A DNA stretch of 64,000 nucleotides from Atherix ibis (GCA_958298945.1 OY282609.1:41616954-41680953), one strand, 5' to 3'; shown: positions 31,184 to 43,777, counted from the stretch's first letter. The notes: generated by a model not told the origin, from the sequence alone. Numbers and translations are program-made.

Positions 31184-31318
31184 TTCTCCAATGGCAGAAT
31201 GGTTCATCAAATATTTTATTAATATTAATTCTCCAATGGAGGAATGGTTTATCAAATATTTAATATATTTTGGTTCTCCAATGGAAGAATGGTTCATCAA
31301 ATACTTTATTAATATTAT
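31184..31318 (+). repeat. Three tandem 45-bp repeats
   Basis: Copies begin ttctccaatgg at 31184, 31229 and 31274, exactly 45 bp apart. They would encode a repeated SPMEEWFIKYFININ if translated (frame 31140-31382), but no product is recognised and the frame is short. Confidence 0.85.
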
Positions 31319-31549
31319 TACCTGTCGCCTGACTTTAAATTATTTAATTTTTAGTGGTTTGACTTCTCATTTTACCATTTAATTATATTTCCTTATTTGT
31401 CCTTTAATAATATTTTATAATATTCAATGTACATATACGTATAATTCAGATATAAAAAAAGTTAAATGCTTAAAATTTAAAAAAATCGCCCAATTTGAAA
31501 ATGAAGAGTAATAATTCAAAGGTACCAGAAATAAATATAAAAAATGAAA

Positions 31550-31800
31550 AGGACCTGCCCATCGAATTTAGCAAGGTTATGATTTAACACCTTTGGACTT
31601 CTTGTAAGATTATTTGAAGTCATTAGTCTATGTCAATAAACCAGCAACCATTCATGTATAAAATTGAATATTAAACGCCATATACATGAAATAATGGCGG
31701 ATTAATTATACAAGATCTTCGAATATTGGAACTATATAACTTTGGTCTTGTAAACGGAGGCGCATTTTCATTTCTCTGGATCGGTGCATAAAAAATATTA
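31550..31800 (+). pseudogene. Mariner transposase C-terminal scrap
   Basis: DLTPLDFL then DYLKSLVYVNKPATIHV matches the end of the DD41D-type catalytic core (DLTPLDYFLWGYLKSLVF.NKP). A later EAHFHFSGSVHK-like end is less sure. Opposite strand to the array mariners and diverged from them, so an independent copy. Confidence 0.6.
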
Positions 31801-33690
31801 TTTTTAAAACACAATCGCATCTACTATATTATACTTCAAAACTAAATAATAAATTTTACCCTGCCATATAAGTATTAAGAACATTATATTTTAGACAAAT
31901 AAATAGCATACATTTCCAAGAACAATTGAATTATTGTACAATAAGATATAATTTTATTTATTATTTCAAAACTATTTTTGTTGATTTCATTATTTGAGCA
32001 TTTTCAGACAGAGTTTATCACCAACAATTGAATAAGGATCAATTTGACCTTTAATAGGAATTAATGGTTTCAGTTATTAATTTTATCATCATAAGAAATA
32101 ATAGCTCATTCATAGTTTAGTAGATGAAACTGGATCTGTAAATGGAGTCATTTGACTAGAAATTGTTTTAAAATTCGATTAGTACTCGTATATGCATATG
32201 TAAAAGCTCCATTTACTGTTGTAGATTTAGTTTGCATAAACTGAATATACATTACTTATATGTATAGATTCGATATCTACATTCTATTAAGCAATAGGAT
32301 TCCACAGAATTTATGTAAAAGCAAATAAATTGGATAGAATTTATGTAATTCTTGGAATTTCCATCCTCTTAGTATATTTAATTCATCATCTAAAAAATCT
32401 TTTTCCTATACATCATGACTTTGGGGGTTTTAATTTGGATTTCACTCAAAAAGTGCCACTCATATACTTTTCAACTATTTTTCTTTATTGTAATTATTTA
32501 CTTAATTTTTCATGTAGAACTTTTACTAATTATTCCAAAAACTATTTATTTAAAATTTCCAAATATTATTTTATGAACATTTATAAAAACTATTTGTATT
32601 TGAATTTGATTTGTTATAAAAAAATTTTGAATTTCAGTCTTCCTTATAACAAGAATATGTTATAGTTTCGACTTAATTTTACTTTTTATACTTATTATGA
32701 CTATTCCCAATACAAATAAATGAAAATGAAAAGTAATTTTACTTTTATACTTATTAATATTCCCAAATAAATAAAAATGAAAATAGAATTTTTTTATTCG
32801 AATACTATTCTTAATGTTTTTAATTTTTTGGGAATAATTACTTTTATATGATTTATGATTTTCCATATTTCAAAAAGCATTTGTAGACTTTGTTTGAGGT
32901 TCCAAGATAACCTTCTGTCTTTCATTGTGTTGTTTTCAAATACAGTACTCCAATAAACTTAAAGTAGTTGGCCATTATCAGCTTTACAATTTGATAAGTT
33001 TGATGAAGTTAGTAAATTTAGGGATTAAAAATACGATATCAGTATTGTTTTTACAAAAAAGTAGAAATTGGTAATAATACCGCTCTAAAATCTAATATAA
33101 AGTTAAATAAATTTTTTAGAAATTTAAATGGCAAATATAAAAAATAGTTTCACATTTTCCCATATTAATAACCTTTTCTTATTTGAAAAGAATTGTGAGT
33201 AACCGCATTTCAGTATTGTTGCAATAATGGTAAAAAAATACATTAAAAGGAAGATACGAGTATTTTATAATTTTACATAGACAAAAATTTTCTTTGAATT
33301 TTTGGATTGCTTCAAATTGTACTTCAATTTACAATAATATAAAAATCTGGTTTATTCCAGAGAACATATCTTTCTCAGTTATCTTGTCGAAAATATCCCC
33401 CAAAAAAACTTTAGCTACTATGCAGGTAAAAATATATTAATTTAAATAAATGCAAGTATAATATGTGTATACACGTATATTTAATAAATTTTGGAACCAC
33501 TAGTTACAATAGTATTATTAATTGTAAATAACTAATTGCAATATGTACATAATTATTATACGTAAAAATTCAACCAACTTGTTCTCTTTTTTTATGAAAA
33601 AATATGTGTACACTTTCTAAAATACTTTGAAAAGTTGTGGATCAGAAATACAAAAATTTATAGCAATAACATTATTTCAGTTGAAAGACA
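31801..33690. other. AT-rich stretch; nothing recognised
   Basis: Longest open frame is 32330-32665 (111 codons, hydrophobic, Tyr/Asn/Leu-rich as expected of random AT-rich DNA). No motif, no codon signal, no repeat partner seen. Confidence 0.6.
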
Positions 33691-33693
33691 GAA

Positions 33694-33761
33694 ATATTAG
33701 TGATATAGGTGCTAAAAAAAATCAATTTTATGATTTTTTTTAGCACCTATATCACTAATAT
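33694..33761. repeat. 30-bp perfect inverted repeat
   Basis: Arms 33694-33723 and 33732-33761 (atattagtgatataggtgct and onward, and its complement), loop 8 nt. Followed at 33755-33835 by an overlapping direct duplication of atatcataaccaaacattga. Confidence 0.9.
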
Positions 33762-33839
33762 CATAACCAAACATAACCAAACATTGAGATTATTATGCAT
33801 AATATCATAACCAAACATTGAGATTATAACAAATTGACA

Positions 33840-34450
33840 ATGTTATTTTGATCATATTCTTATGTTGATTTTGATTCCATAGATTGAAAAACTGAATTAC
33901 CTTTTATGCTTTATAAATAGTACTTGCCAATGATCGTACCACATATAAAAGGAAAATAATCCGTAATCACATTATTATTTGTGATATCAGAATAGTGATA
34001 ATTTTTCATCATCAATATATATGTGGTATATAAAGCGGGTAAGCGCACAAGTACTGGTGCGGGGAGAAAAATGTTCATACCTCTTTTCACAAAATGGCGG
34101 AAACTAGCTGATACGAACGTTAATAATAATATTACAAGTATAGCAAAAGGCTCATAGTCTCAAAACCACTTCGATCAACGGATTATGTTATGGTAAATAA
34201 CCTTAACTGAAATAATAAACAATAGATTATCGTATCAGATTTGCCCATCTTATTAACATACTATCTTTAAAGATAATGGTCATTGAGTAGTCTTAGGCCT
34301 AGTTTATGGAGTTTCAGGACCTCTACCACCATTTTCTAGAAAGGAAACGTAGAAATTTTAAGAGTGATTCATGGCTGGGGAGTTTCCCCAGTGTGACATT
34401 TTAACCCCGTATTACCATAACATTATAATATACCCTATGTTTTTTTTTAA
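33840..34450. other. No feature recognised
   Basis: AT-rich, short frames in all six readings, no motif seen. Confidence 0.5.
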
Positions 34451-34454
34451 CAGA

Positions 34455-34870
34455 TCAATTTTTAGTCCAGAATAAACCCTAGATATTTGACGTCTGCAGA
34501 GAACTCAAGTTCAGTTCCATTCATGTTGGCCTTGGTGAGGTTGAACTTTTGCTTATTAGTATATGGAACTAAAACCATTTTATCAGGGTTTATATTGCGA
34601 TCACCCTCTAGGCCCTCTAGCTTTGGCCCTACATTATTTCTTTATATTTCCCCATAATCAATTATTTCTTTATATTTCCCTCGAATATTAAATTTTGAAA
34701 CCAGCTGCAGATAATTTGACTAGATGGTTATCAAAAACAAGCTAATTATGGTTATCTCAACACTCTTTCTGTAATATGACGGGGAAAATACCATTATTCC
34801 CGAAGTATTTAAAGGGTTTAAAGGATTTGATCACTCATCTGATTATGTGAAGGTCAACAATTTTTCTAGA
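34455..34870 (-). pseudogene. Non-LTR RT remnant (LOA/R1-like)
   Basis: Minus strand reads INPDKMVLVPYTNKQKFNLT, then MNGTELEFSADVKYLGFILD. This is the post-catalytic RT block (vnp.KTelv.ftr...KYLGviLD) of LOA and R1-type elements. Further up, PFKYFGNNGIFPVILQK resembles the block after the RT start. The part between, including the catalytic site, is missing. Confidence 0.6.
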
Positions 34871-35737
34871 GGAGCTATCATTTTCTGAGTTTCTTGCCGT
34901 TATGTAGCAGAGCAATAACTACCGATCTCTATTGGATCCTATAACTACCGATCCAAAAAAATGAGTGTCCTCACAGCTCTCCGTGTATATACCTTCTGAG
35001 TTTTGTCCACAGACATATGTGATTGGAACGGTGTTTAGCTAGCATCTTTTATAATTGGGTTGTGGCATGCGTATCTTGAATACATTTACAGAAGCTTCTC
35101 TAAGTCCTCCGTTTAGACACTCGCCCCGTTTACTCATACGTCACTTCTGCATAGCATGTGACGCATATTAGCATCGCATCTAAAGAATAGCTGGATGTTT
35201 CTTCTGCTACAGTAGCCAAAAAATGTCTGTGGAGCTAGGATTACATCTCTTGGAAAATAGGTTTAGGTACATACAAGCTTCTATTTACCCTTTACTATTC
35301 GCACATCTACTTCGACTGCTACTATTATAGATTTCTAGTGATAAATTCAGTAAGCGTAAACATTTATTTAAGTTGATTTACTGATGCGAATATGGAATGC
35401 CATATTCGCTGCAGTAAATCAACTTAAATAAATAAGCGCTACAGCGAGTTTGTTCCAAATAGATATTCTGCTAAATATGCTTAAGACGAATCACAGGAGA
35501 ATCCATCTTCTTTACAGGAGGATCTGTCGATATTGGAGGTCACTTATCCTCAACAGAGCTTTTTTTTCTGTCGCACCCCCACAGTGTCACATGAACAATC
35601 GTTTTGCACTGCTACCCATTAAATATCCTCCATTCTTTTATTCGCAGACCTTCATTATGCCTGTTGTTGATACGAGTGATCTTCTCAGTTGGTGTCAATG
35701 AAATATTGGGGAAGTATCTGGTTTAGCTGCAGTTACT
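34871..35737. other. No gene recognised; one hairpin
   Basis: Slightly less AT-rich. Frame 35450-35701 (83 codons) has no family I recognise. Contains the inverted repeat 35362-35433. Confidence 0.5.
35362..35433. repeat. 34-bp near-perfect inverted repeat
   Basis: Arms 35362-35395 and 35400-35433 pair at 32 of 34 positions (mismatch at the middle), loop aatg. Confidence 0.9.
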
Positions 35738-35790
35738 GTAGCGGACATGGTCAGTATACTGATAATTAGTGTAAAATAGTTATGGACTGT
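35738..35790 (+). repeat. Dispersed repeat, possible LTR start
   Basis: tgtagcggacatggtcagta and the next dozen bases match 46108 onward (tgtagcagacatgatcaatg). A TG start suits an LTR, but no partner end is seen here. Confidence 0.4.
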
Positions 35791-36549
35791 AATTTGATTG
35801 GTAAGCCGTAATCGTGTTTTATTGGGCTCCTTAATTTAAAATAAGATTAAAAATAAAAATTAAATAAAAATTTTATTAAAGTGTTTATAAATAAAATTCA
35901 AAAAGAAGGACTAAGAAATACCCACAACTGGTGACCTCCATGACCACAATAGGTGGTAGTACAGCAACAAAATAAACTACAACATCAAGTTATCAATTAA
36001 CAACAATAACAAGACCAGTAACATCAAAAAATTAAAACCAATAACACCAACGAATTCTTATCAGTAATTAACAGTATATATGTCTTCAAGTATACACATA
36101 TCATGAAGATTAGTGGATACCAACGTTTATTGGTCGCAACTGGATACCTTTTTATAAATAGGAAATAATATTGGCTGTCTGCCTGAGGCAACTTCTTTAT
36201 ACAGTTTAAGCGCTATTTCTACATGGGCGACAATATTTTCACCAACGTTAAGAAGCACCATAACATCTACCACCATTCGAACATCATCACCATCATCATT
36301 GCTAGTCATGGGAAATAAATTAAAACATAAAAATATATTTTTTAGAAAAATATTTTAATTAGCTATATTCTGAGGTAAATAATTAATTTAATTAATATAA
36401 TTATTTTTTTAAAATTATACACTCTAAACTTCTAGGCACGTTTCCTTATCTCCTCCCTTTCAAATTCGAAAAGCAATTTTTTCGAAATGATGTGCCATAA
36501 CAATAGAAGCGGTAAAGTCAGATCCATAAAATTAACCTTTTAATTGAGA
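35791..36549. other. No gene recognised
   Basis: AT-rich with an Asn/Thr-codon-like run of aacaac and accagtaacatc words (35960-36060). Nothing identifiable. Confidence 0.5.
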
Positions 36550-37840
36550 ATTTAAAAAATTTGGGGAAAATATATTGACGAACAATACTGTTATATGTAC
36601 AATATATGGGAGTAGACCAATTGGTTTTTTAGATAGTTGATTTAATATTTCGGTAGTTATAAGATCATAGCCCAAAGATTTTTGATTGGGTAGCCGTTGA
36701 ATGACTTTTTAACTTTTGCATACATAACATATTTGAGAAGTAGGTTCGTTTGTGTGAGTTTTGTTAAGTTCTTAAATATTTTGTTTTCGTGAAATTTATC
36801 TTAGGTGTTATTGTGTATCTTAAAAGTTTCTGTTAAATGTTTAGCAAAAGTATCTGCTCTTTGTATGCTTGTCTTTGCCTATGTTTGATCGGTTCTACCT
36901 AGGGAATAAGCCGCTTTTTTGTATATCAGCAGCCGATTGACTGAGTATATTGATTAAATTGTTCGCTGTTGTAGTTAGTTATTTATTGTTTTCGTTCGCG
37001 TCGAAGGCGATTAAGTTCTTGCTGGTCACTTGACATTCTAGTCCGCTTTTATTTAGTTCTTGTTTTACGTTTTTCACTAATGTGCATATATATTTTAAGT
37101 GGCATATTATATTATTTCGTTAGTCATTTAGTTTCAGATGTATGGACTTCTGTAACGGGATTCTCTATATGTATAGTTATGTCACGGACTATGTCATCGT
37201 CTATTTCCTATTTGGTTTTAAAACTTATTTGTAAATTTATCTGTCATTTTAGTTTTTTTTCGAAAAGCATCCCAGTCTACTTGTCCGTTTATCAGTTTTA
37301 GCGGAATGAATTTAGGAGTAGAAAAGGAATTCCGTGTTTAAAAAACGGTGCTATGGCTTTATTTTGAACTTAGTTGTTATAAAATAATCCCACATATCAG
37401 GAAGTTAAGAGATGGATAAAGATCAATAAGTAAGAGAAGAAGGAACTTTAACTTGTAGTGGAGTATAGTAAAGCATTTTGCAAAGGATCCTTTCTCGAGA
37501 ATTTGATACACGACAACCCCATTGAGGGTATTTTGTATTGCAATCTCCGCATGCAAGAAATATCCTGCAAGTATCTGATAATAGAAAGAAAAATGTAGCA
37601 AAAATAAGATTTTGTTAGGAGGGTAATATATAGAAGTTATATGTTGTGATAAAAGATAATAATTTAGAGTAACTTGGATAAATTCGATAGTAGTTTGCGA
37701 GTGTAAATAATGGTCTAGGAGAATGGTCCACCATATGCTGTATTGTTTCGATGGTCAGTCCTATAAACCCTATAGTGTCGTATATAAAAGTAAGATCTAG
37801 TTGTAAAATGCATTTTAGTAACAAGTGCGACGTCTACATA
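36550..37840 (-). mobile_element. Jockey-like non-LTR remnant without mariner (paralogue of array copy)
   Basis: Collinear with the jockey-like part of the tandem units but clearly diverged. Minus strand: endonuclease GDCNTKYPQWGCRVSNSRER (about 37485-37555), endonuclease end near 37260-37330, RT start RLPNQKSLGYDLITTEILN (about 36630-36690). At about 37455 the stretch aactttaacttgtagtggag is continuous where the array copies carry the 880-bp mariner, so this is the empty site. It lacks the hairpin cluster of the units. Many stops. Confidence 0.7.
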
Positions 37841-38094
37841 TTTACTATGAAGCAGTACAGCCAGTTCTAGTCGGTGTGATCAGTTTATTTACATTCCAAA
37901 GGACGAAGAACAGGGATTTATCAGTAAGGAAAATTTATTTATTAGAATTGGCATTAAGTGATGAGATAAGATTTATTGAGGTAGTTAGTGATGGAGGTGG
38001 AAGTGTTGATAATTCTTGTATAATTTGATCGGTTAGTGTGGATAGAAGTATTGTCAAGTCTGCAGAGTGGGAATAAAATATTGTTACTTTCTCA

Positions 38095-38215
38095 TTTCTG
38101 CTGCTGTTGCTATTTTGGTTGCTGATGCTACTGCTGTTAAAGTTACTACTACTGCTCCAGGTACTGCTGCTGTTGCTATTATTGTTATTCCTAGTATTGT
38201 AGTTAATGGTGGTAC
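38095..38215 (+). repeat. Imperfect GCT/GTT trinucleotide-rich tract
   Basis: Repeated gctgctgttgctatt and actactactgct words. Translates as an Ala/Val/Thr-rich low-complexity run; no coding evidence. Confidence 0.6.
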
Positions 38216-38299
38216 GTTATTGTTTTTTTGTTATTATTGCTGTTTCTGTTCAATATTAAAATTTTTAGCAGTGACTGCAGTGAAAGAGAGGTTTTCACT

Positions 38300-39106
38300 T
38301 ATATGACGACTGTGTCTAATAATTTATATTGATTCCCTTGGTACTATTTTATTTTTTAACTATTTGTATATAGTGCATACCTTATAATTTTCAGAGTGAA
38401 AACCATCCCAATAAACACTTTTCGTATAAAGAGGGCTCTCTATATCAAATATATTTTTATTATTTTTAGTCCATTTCAATGAAATAAAAAAGAGCGGAAG
38501 AGCTTCAAACAAATTTATCAATTCAGTACAATTTAATAGACTCAAACAGACCTACTACAATCTATTTTACTATGGACAAAATATTTTTCTCTCTAACATA
38601 ACCACCGAATTATTGTGCTCTATTTAATCATCCAGATGTCAGCTCCCTTTCGCTCGTTCTCGTAGGTTAGCTGCATTATGTCGCAAAGCTGCATAAGCTG
38701 AATTTGAGCTTATCAGTACGATTAGTATTTGTTGACTATCCTCTTCATCGGCTTGCGAAAATCACTCACTTTTGCTGATTTTGCAGTTTTATGGGCCATT
38801 GCTTTTTGCGCCCCCAAAAGTGGAGTCCTTATTTTTTTTTTGCTCCATGCGAAGTATTCATGTGATTCTTTTTAATACAATATTTTCAGCACGATCTCGT
38901 CAAGGTTAGCACTTTTTACTCTTTGCGCATATTTAGAGGTATTTAATAAAAAGTATGTTGTGGATTGCTTGAGATTTAGATACTTTTTTATTATAATAAG
39001 ATATATTTATTTTAAATACTTTTTATTATAATATCATTTGAAACAATTTGTTTTGTTATGAATGCCACGATCTCACAGTAGTCAATTTAAAAATGACTGT
39101 CACAAA
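38300..39106. other. No gene recognised
   Basis: Mixed composition, short frames only. Confidence 0.5.
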
Positions 39107-39160
39107 TTCAAAATAAGATAAAAATTGACAGCCTATTGTCATTTTTTATCGTATTTTGAA
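39107..39160. repeat. 23-bp inverted repeat
   Basis: ttcaaaataagataaaaatt arm (39107-39129) pairs with 39138-39160 at 21 of 23 positions, loop 8 nt. Confidence 0.8.
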
Positions 39161-39547
39161 TTATAAAAATACTATTTTCATCAGCCACTTATTTTAGTTT
39201 CGCTAATGGTCACATATAGTTTTTTAAATAATTTTATAGACGTCTACAACCACTATATATAGTTATAAATACACTCACTTAGTAAGTTAATTTATAAACA
39301 CCAATAGGCGTTTCTAATATTTTCGGGATATTTTAATAAATTTCAAGGCCTCTTTCTCTTTAGTCACCAATGAGTGTTTTCTGTGGCGGTAATAGAATAT
39401 AGTTTTCAGGATTATATTGTCAAGATAAACGTTAGTAAAATTTTTTATAAATAAATAATGCAAATCGTAAATAAGGGTAACTTTAAGATCGCGACGTATA
39501 ATTACAGCTCGATTATATTGCAAGCAATCATTATTTAAAATTAAAAG

Positions 39548-40298
39548 CAATTGAAGACACCGCTGCGAAAAGGAGGCAGCTCCATTTTTTGACGATTTTT
39601 TTCCAGTGGATATAAAGTATTCCAAAGCTGCTCTATCAATCAGTGGAAAAACGAGCTAGCTGCCTTAATTCACTACGGAAATATAAAGGATATGTAGATG
39701 GCCCCTTATTGAATCCCGTGCAAAAACGAGGCAGGTCCGGAGCTGGAGCTGCCTCGTTTTGGCACGGACTTGTTTATCCTTCAGAAATATGGCGTTACGT
39801 TAACTTTACCTGCTTCTACATTTCTCTACTCTGGGCCTTAAGCGCCCCAAATATCTATGTGTACATATCCGAGAACTCGCAACAAAATATGTGCCCCCAG
39901 ACTGTATGTGGTCTTATGACTAGCTGAAGAGCCAAGAAGAAGAGCAAACTGTTGGGCACGAAGAAGATAGCTTAACAGACTAATGTAAAGTTACTTTATT
40001 ATGTACTTTTGAAAAAAAATTGTTAATACATAACTTGAAATTTATTATTGACTTTTTTTTCGCATCCTCCGGTACAAAAAGGGGGCAGCTCCATCGTTTT
40101 ATTTTTTATATTATTTTCTATCCAAGTTTTCAAGAGGAGTAATTTGAGAGTATATTATGTATTAAGTAATAGAGTTTAACTGCACATATGAATAAAGTAA
40201 AAAAAATCCGCAGAATTCGTAGTGATACAGTTTTTTGCTTCTCCTGAAAAAATTGGTAAAATGTAGCTGCCTCCTTTTTGCAGCGGTGTCTTCAATTG
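39548..40298. mobile_element. Unclassified 751-bp TIR element (non-autonomous)
   Basis: Terminal inverted repeats of 34 bp, 39548-39581 (CAATTGAAGACACCGCTGCG...) and 40265-40298, match at 33 of 34 positions. Inside, GGCAGCTCC-like subterminal copies recur (about 39572, 40085), and a 19-bp inverted repeat lies at 39716-39767. No transposase is seen in any frame. The ends read CAATTG on both sides, so the exact boundary and target duplication (AATT or none) are ambiguous. I could not match the ends to a superfamily I know. Confidence 0.75.
39716..39767. repeat. Internal 19-bp inverted repeat of the TIR element
   Basis: ccgtgcaaaaacgaggcag (39716-39734) and 39749-39767 pair at 18 of 19, loop 14 nt. 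GC-rich compared with surroundings. Confidence 0.85.
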
Positions 40299-40475
40299 TT
40301 ATTTTATTTATTTAATATTTACTTTTATTTATTTTATTTTATTTATTTAAATAATATTTTTTTACTATTTACTATTTATTACTACTATTTTTATAAAATA
40401 GCTAGCGAACTCACAAAGAAAATAACAATAAGCTAACCTGATTAATTCATATCTAAGCGTAATAATATATATATA

Positions 40476-40672
40476 GGGTGGCCCATCTAGCGGTTCCAAA
40501 TTTAGAGCGAATGGGGTACTGTAACGCCAGCCGTGGCAGTCATTTAAATGATGTTGTGTTTCATTATTAAATTTCAAGGTTCAATCTTTTTAGTAAAACC
40601 GGAAATTTGAAAAAACATACACTAGTTTTGTTTTATTTACTTTTTAAAATGGAACTTCTAAATGGTTCACCT
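40476..40672. mobile_element. 197-bp mariner-derived MITE
   Basis: Starts GGGTGGCCCATCTAGCGGTT after TA and ends as the imperfect inverse (AAGGTGAACCATTTAGAAG...) before TA. Its inside (tggcagtcatttaaatgatg ... tttttaaaatgg) is the 3' end of the larger mariner at 41442, joined directly to the left terminal repeat. The parent family and the TA flanks are visible. Confidence 0.75.
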
Positions 40673-41441
40673 TATATATATACAATTAATTGAATGTAGT
40701 GTGCTTATGCACTACAATATACACTGTAGGTACCAGCACACAATTACATCGGAGAGGCTAATTCTGGTACCAGTTTACGAATGGCTTACCCATTTACTCG
40801 TTTAGTATGCTCTTTAAAGAATATTATAAAAAAATGATTATCGAAAAAGAATATAAAAAAATTTAAGTTTTTAAATATAATTTCAGTTTTTATAATGTCC
40901 GTTAATATATGTACTTACAAGTAATTTTTCAGTTCTTACGGCTGAATATATTTCGCCTATTGAATTACTTAGTGAATACGAGTATATGTGTGGTTTAGTT
41001 AATTTTCAGATAATAATATTTTATGTATTTACGACTATAAAATTAAAACTTCGATTGGTTCTTATAAAGTTAATGATATATATAACTATACACAAAGTAA
41101 GATCGAAATAGGAGTAAAAGCTTTCGTTCGGCTACAAATAATAATACATTATGAGCTAAAATCAAAGTTTCACCACTAATATATTTCAATAAATTAGGAA
41201 CTATTACGGTCATTAGAGTACGGTCAACAGGTATTAGAACCTAAAATAAAGAATACGTCAGATCGACCTGTAAATATAATTAAAATACATAGTATACGTA
41301 TTGAATGCATTATAACCTGTAAATATAATTAAAGTACGTCGTATTTGCATACTCTGGGTGTGAATTTTTACCCACAATAGCTCCAGGATATAATATAATA
41401 GAAGTTTCAGCTAATGTGACGTCAAACGATTAAGTTCTATA
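40673..41441. other. No gene; short direct duplication
   Basis: AT-rich. acctgtaaatataattaaa occurs twice (about 41268 and 41312). Confidence 0.5.
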
Positions 41442-42712
41442 GGGTGGTTCATCTAGCGGTTCCAAATTTAGAAGTTCCATTTTAAAAAGTAAATAAAAAA
41501 AACTAGTGTATATTTTTTTAAATTTCCGGTTTTATTAGAAAGATTAAACCTTGAAATTTAAGAATGAAACACAACATCATTTAAATGACTGCCACGACTG
41601 GCCTTACAGTACCCCACTCGCTCGACCTAATTTTTCAGTACATTTTCGATTGTCTGGGCCTGTATCTCTTCAATGACAATTTTGATTTCGTGTTTCAAGG
41701 CCTCAATTGTGTCTGGATGGCTTGCGTAACATTTATCCTTAACGGCTTCCCACAGAAAATAATCCAACGGGCTCAAATCTCTTGTTTTTGGTATTTAAAT
41801 TAACAAATATTTGCAAATTTCTTTAAAAACTTTTCATTAAAAAATTGTTTTTAATTTAATCAATTTTTATATTTTTGTTCAACGAATTTATTTTTTTTTT
41901 ATAATAATAATATTGTAATTTAAAAATAATTTTTTTCAAAATTTTTAATTTGAATTATTAATAATGAAGTACATTGAAAAAGAGAAGAAAAATTAATTTT
42001 TATTTATTGATTGGTTATTAAGGATAGTAATTTTTAATTTTTAAAGGAATATTATTTTTTATCTTCTTACTAATATTGTTTTTTATCTTAATAATATAAT
42101 TATTATTAATTTAATTAAAATTATTAAAAAATTAATATCCTAGATATAATAATTATTATTTTTACTTTCGTATTTTACACTATCGTAATTATTCCTACAC
42201 ATACACATCCCTACACATACACATCTCTACACATACACATCCCTACATATCTATCAAACAAAAAATGAGCTTCGTCACTAAACGCAATTTTTTGGTAAAA
42301 AAACGGATTTTTATCAAGTTTTTCTAAGGCCACTCACCGACAATTCTACACTTTGACAGGTCGTTCGGCTTCAGTTCTTGCACGAACTGTATTTTATACG
42401 CTTTCAGATCAAGATTTCTGTGTAAAATCTTCCACATAGTCGAGTAACACAATCCCAATTGCTGTGAACGCCGACTGATTGACAAATCGTGGTCTTCACC
42501 AACACCGGACGCTACGGCAGCAATATTTTACTTTGTACGTACTTTTTACATACTGTGAAATTTTATCACTATCGCTTCAATTGCTTGCTCGGTAGGTCGG
42601 TTATGATGATCATAAAATTGTCGAAGTGCGCGAAACATATTTTTCACAGAGCACGAACTTTGATAATAAAATTCAATAATTTAAAGTGTTGTTCCGGTGT
42701 AAGTCTTTCCAT
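41442..42712 (-). mobile_element. Mariner-like element with AT-rich middle
   Basis: Left end GGGTGGTTCATCTAGCGGTT follows TA at 41440-41441. Minus strand: transposase start MERLTPEQHFKLLNF (Met complement 42710-42712), continuing in broken frames to QELKPNDLSKCR and KNPFFYQKIAFSDEAHF-like text near 42260-42370. The C-terminal part is at 41560-41800 (KDKCYASHPDTIEALKHEI; KASRGSHLNDVVFH). Between them, 41810-42250 is AT-rich sequence plus a 16-bp microsatellite where the catalytic core should be. The right terminal repeat was not found. Confidence 0.7.
42193..42250 (+). repeat. Microsatellite, ctacacatacacatcc repeats
   Basis: About three copies of a 16-bp word with small changes. Confidence 0.8.
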
Positions 42713-43777
42713 AATGATATAGCAATGCTAACTGCGTACGTATCACGTGTAATCTATAAAAAATAGAACTATGAAAAACGAAATAGCAAAAAAGCACCCA
42801 AAATATAATTAAGAGAAGAAACAGTGTGGAATACAGGCCATGTGTAACTACGGTCGACTGAATGCAGTAAATGCGAACCGGTACTGTGTACCTCACATCT
42901 ACAACTTTTCGAAGAATTTGAAAGGATGCACGATATTTTCAAAATAATATATGGTAGTACGTTCAGAGTACGTTCACAAAGCTGCATTAACCAATCTTTT
43001 TCATTTATTTCAGTTCCTACATTTTTTTGGACTCAGAAATGCAGCATAAAGTTTTTAACGTTGTTAAAGTATGTTGTGATCCAGAATTTGTTTTCAACAT
43101 ATTAGTCGCGAGTAAGAACCAAATAGAATAAAAAATTTATTTGGGGCAGTTATCTAAAAGATTGGTAGAATATAACATCAACATAAATACTTTCAAGTGT
43201 TTATTCGGCTTTAAACTTTAGATTTTCTAACCATAAAATAAAAGATGAATGAATCTTTCATTTAGAAGTACACGTTGAAGTTATTTCTTATTTTCTAAAG
43301 CCGAAATCAATAAAATAAATTCAAAGTTTGTTATTACTATCTTAAAATAAGTCAAACTGTTGATGCCGATTCATGGTCACTTAGCTTCTTTATAAAAAAA
43401 AAAGTGAAAACAACAAGAATTACGCAGAATTAGCACAGTCAATTGCTAGGCAAATTGGAATTGAAAATTTAATTGCAATGCTCAAACAAAAATCATATTA
43501 ATCTATACAAACTCTGATCAATAGTATTGGAGCATCATTTATTTGCTAAATGAAGAAAAAATTTGATTTTAAATGAATTTTTATTTTATTTCAACAACCA
43601 CTTTTTATTTCATTTTATAAACTTATTATTTTAAGAATTTATTATTTTGGCAACTTATTTTATTTTAACAACTACTGTCATTGTATTTATCAACTGTCAT
43701 TTTACTGCATAATTCAACCACAATATATCTTTTTCTCTTACAAAATTAACTTTTATAAAGTTAATACAGAATTAACT
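42713..43777. other. No gene recognised
   Basis: AT-rich; no motif in six frames. Confidence 0.5.

Noticed and set aside
32330..32665. 111-codon open frame as a gene
   Set aside because: Composition is that of random AT-rich DNA (Tyr, Asn, Leu, Ile), with no motif, repeat partner or promoter signal.
38067..38306. Ala/Val/Thr-rich protein
   Set aside because: It is the translation of an imperfect trinucleotide tract with no other support.
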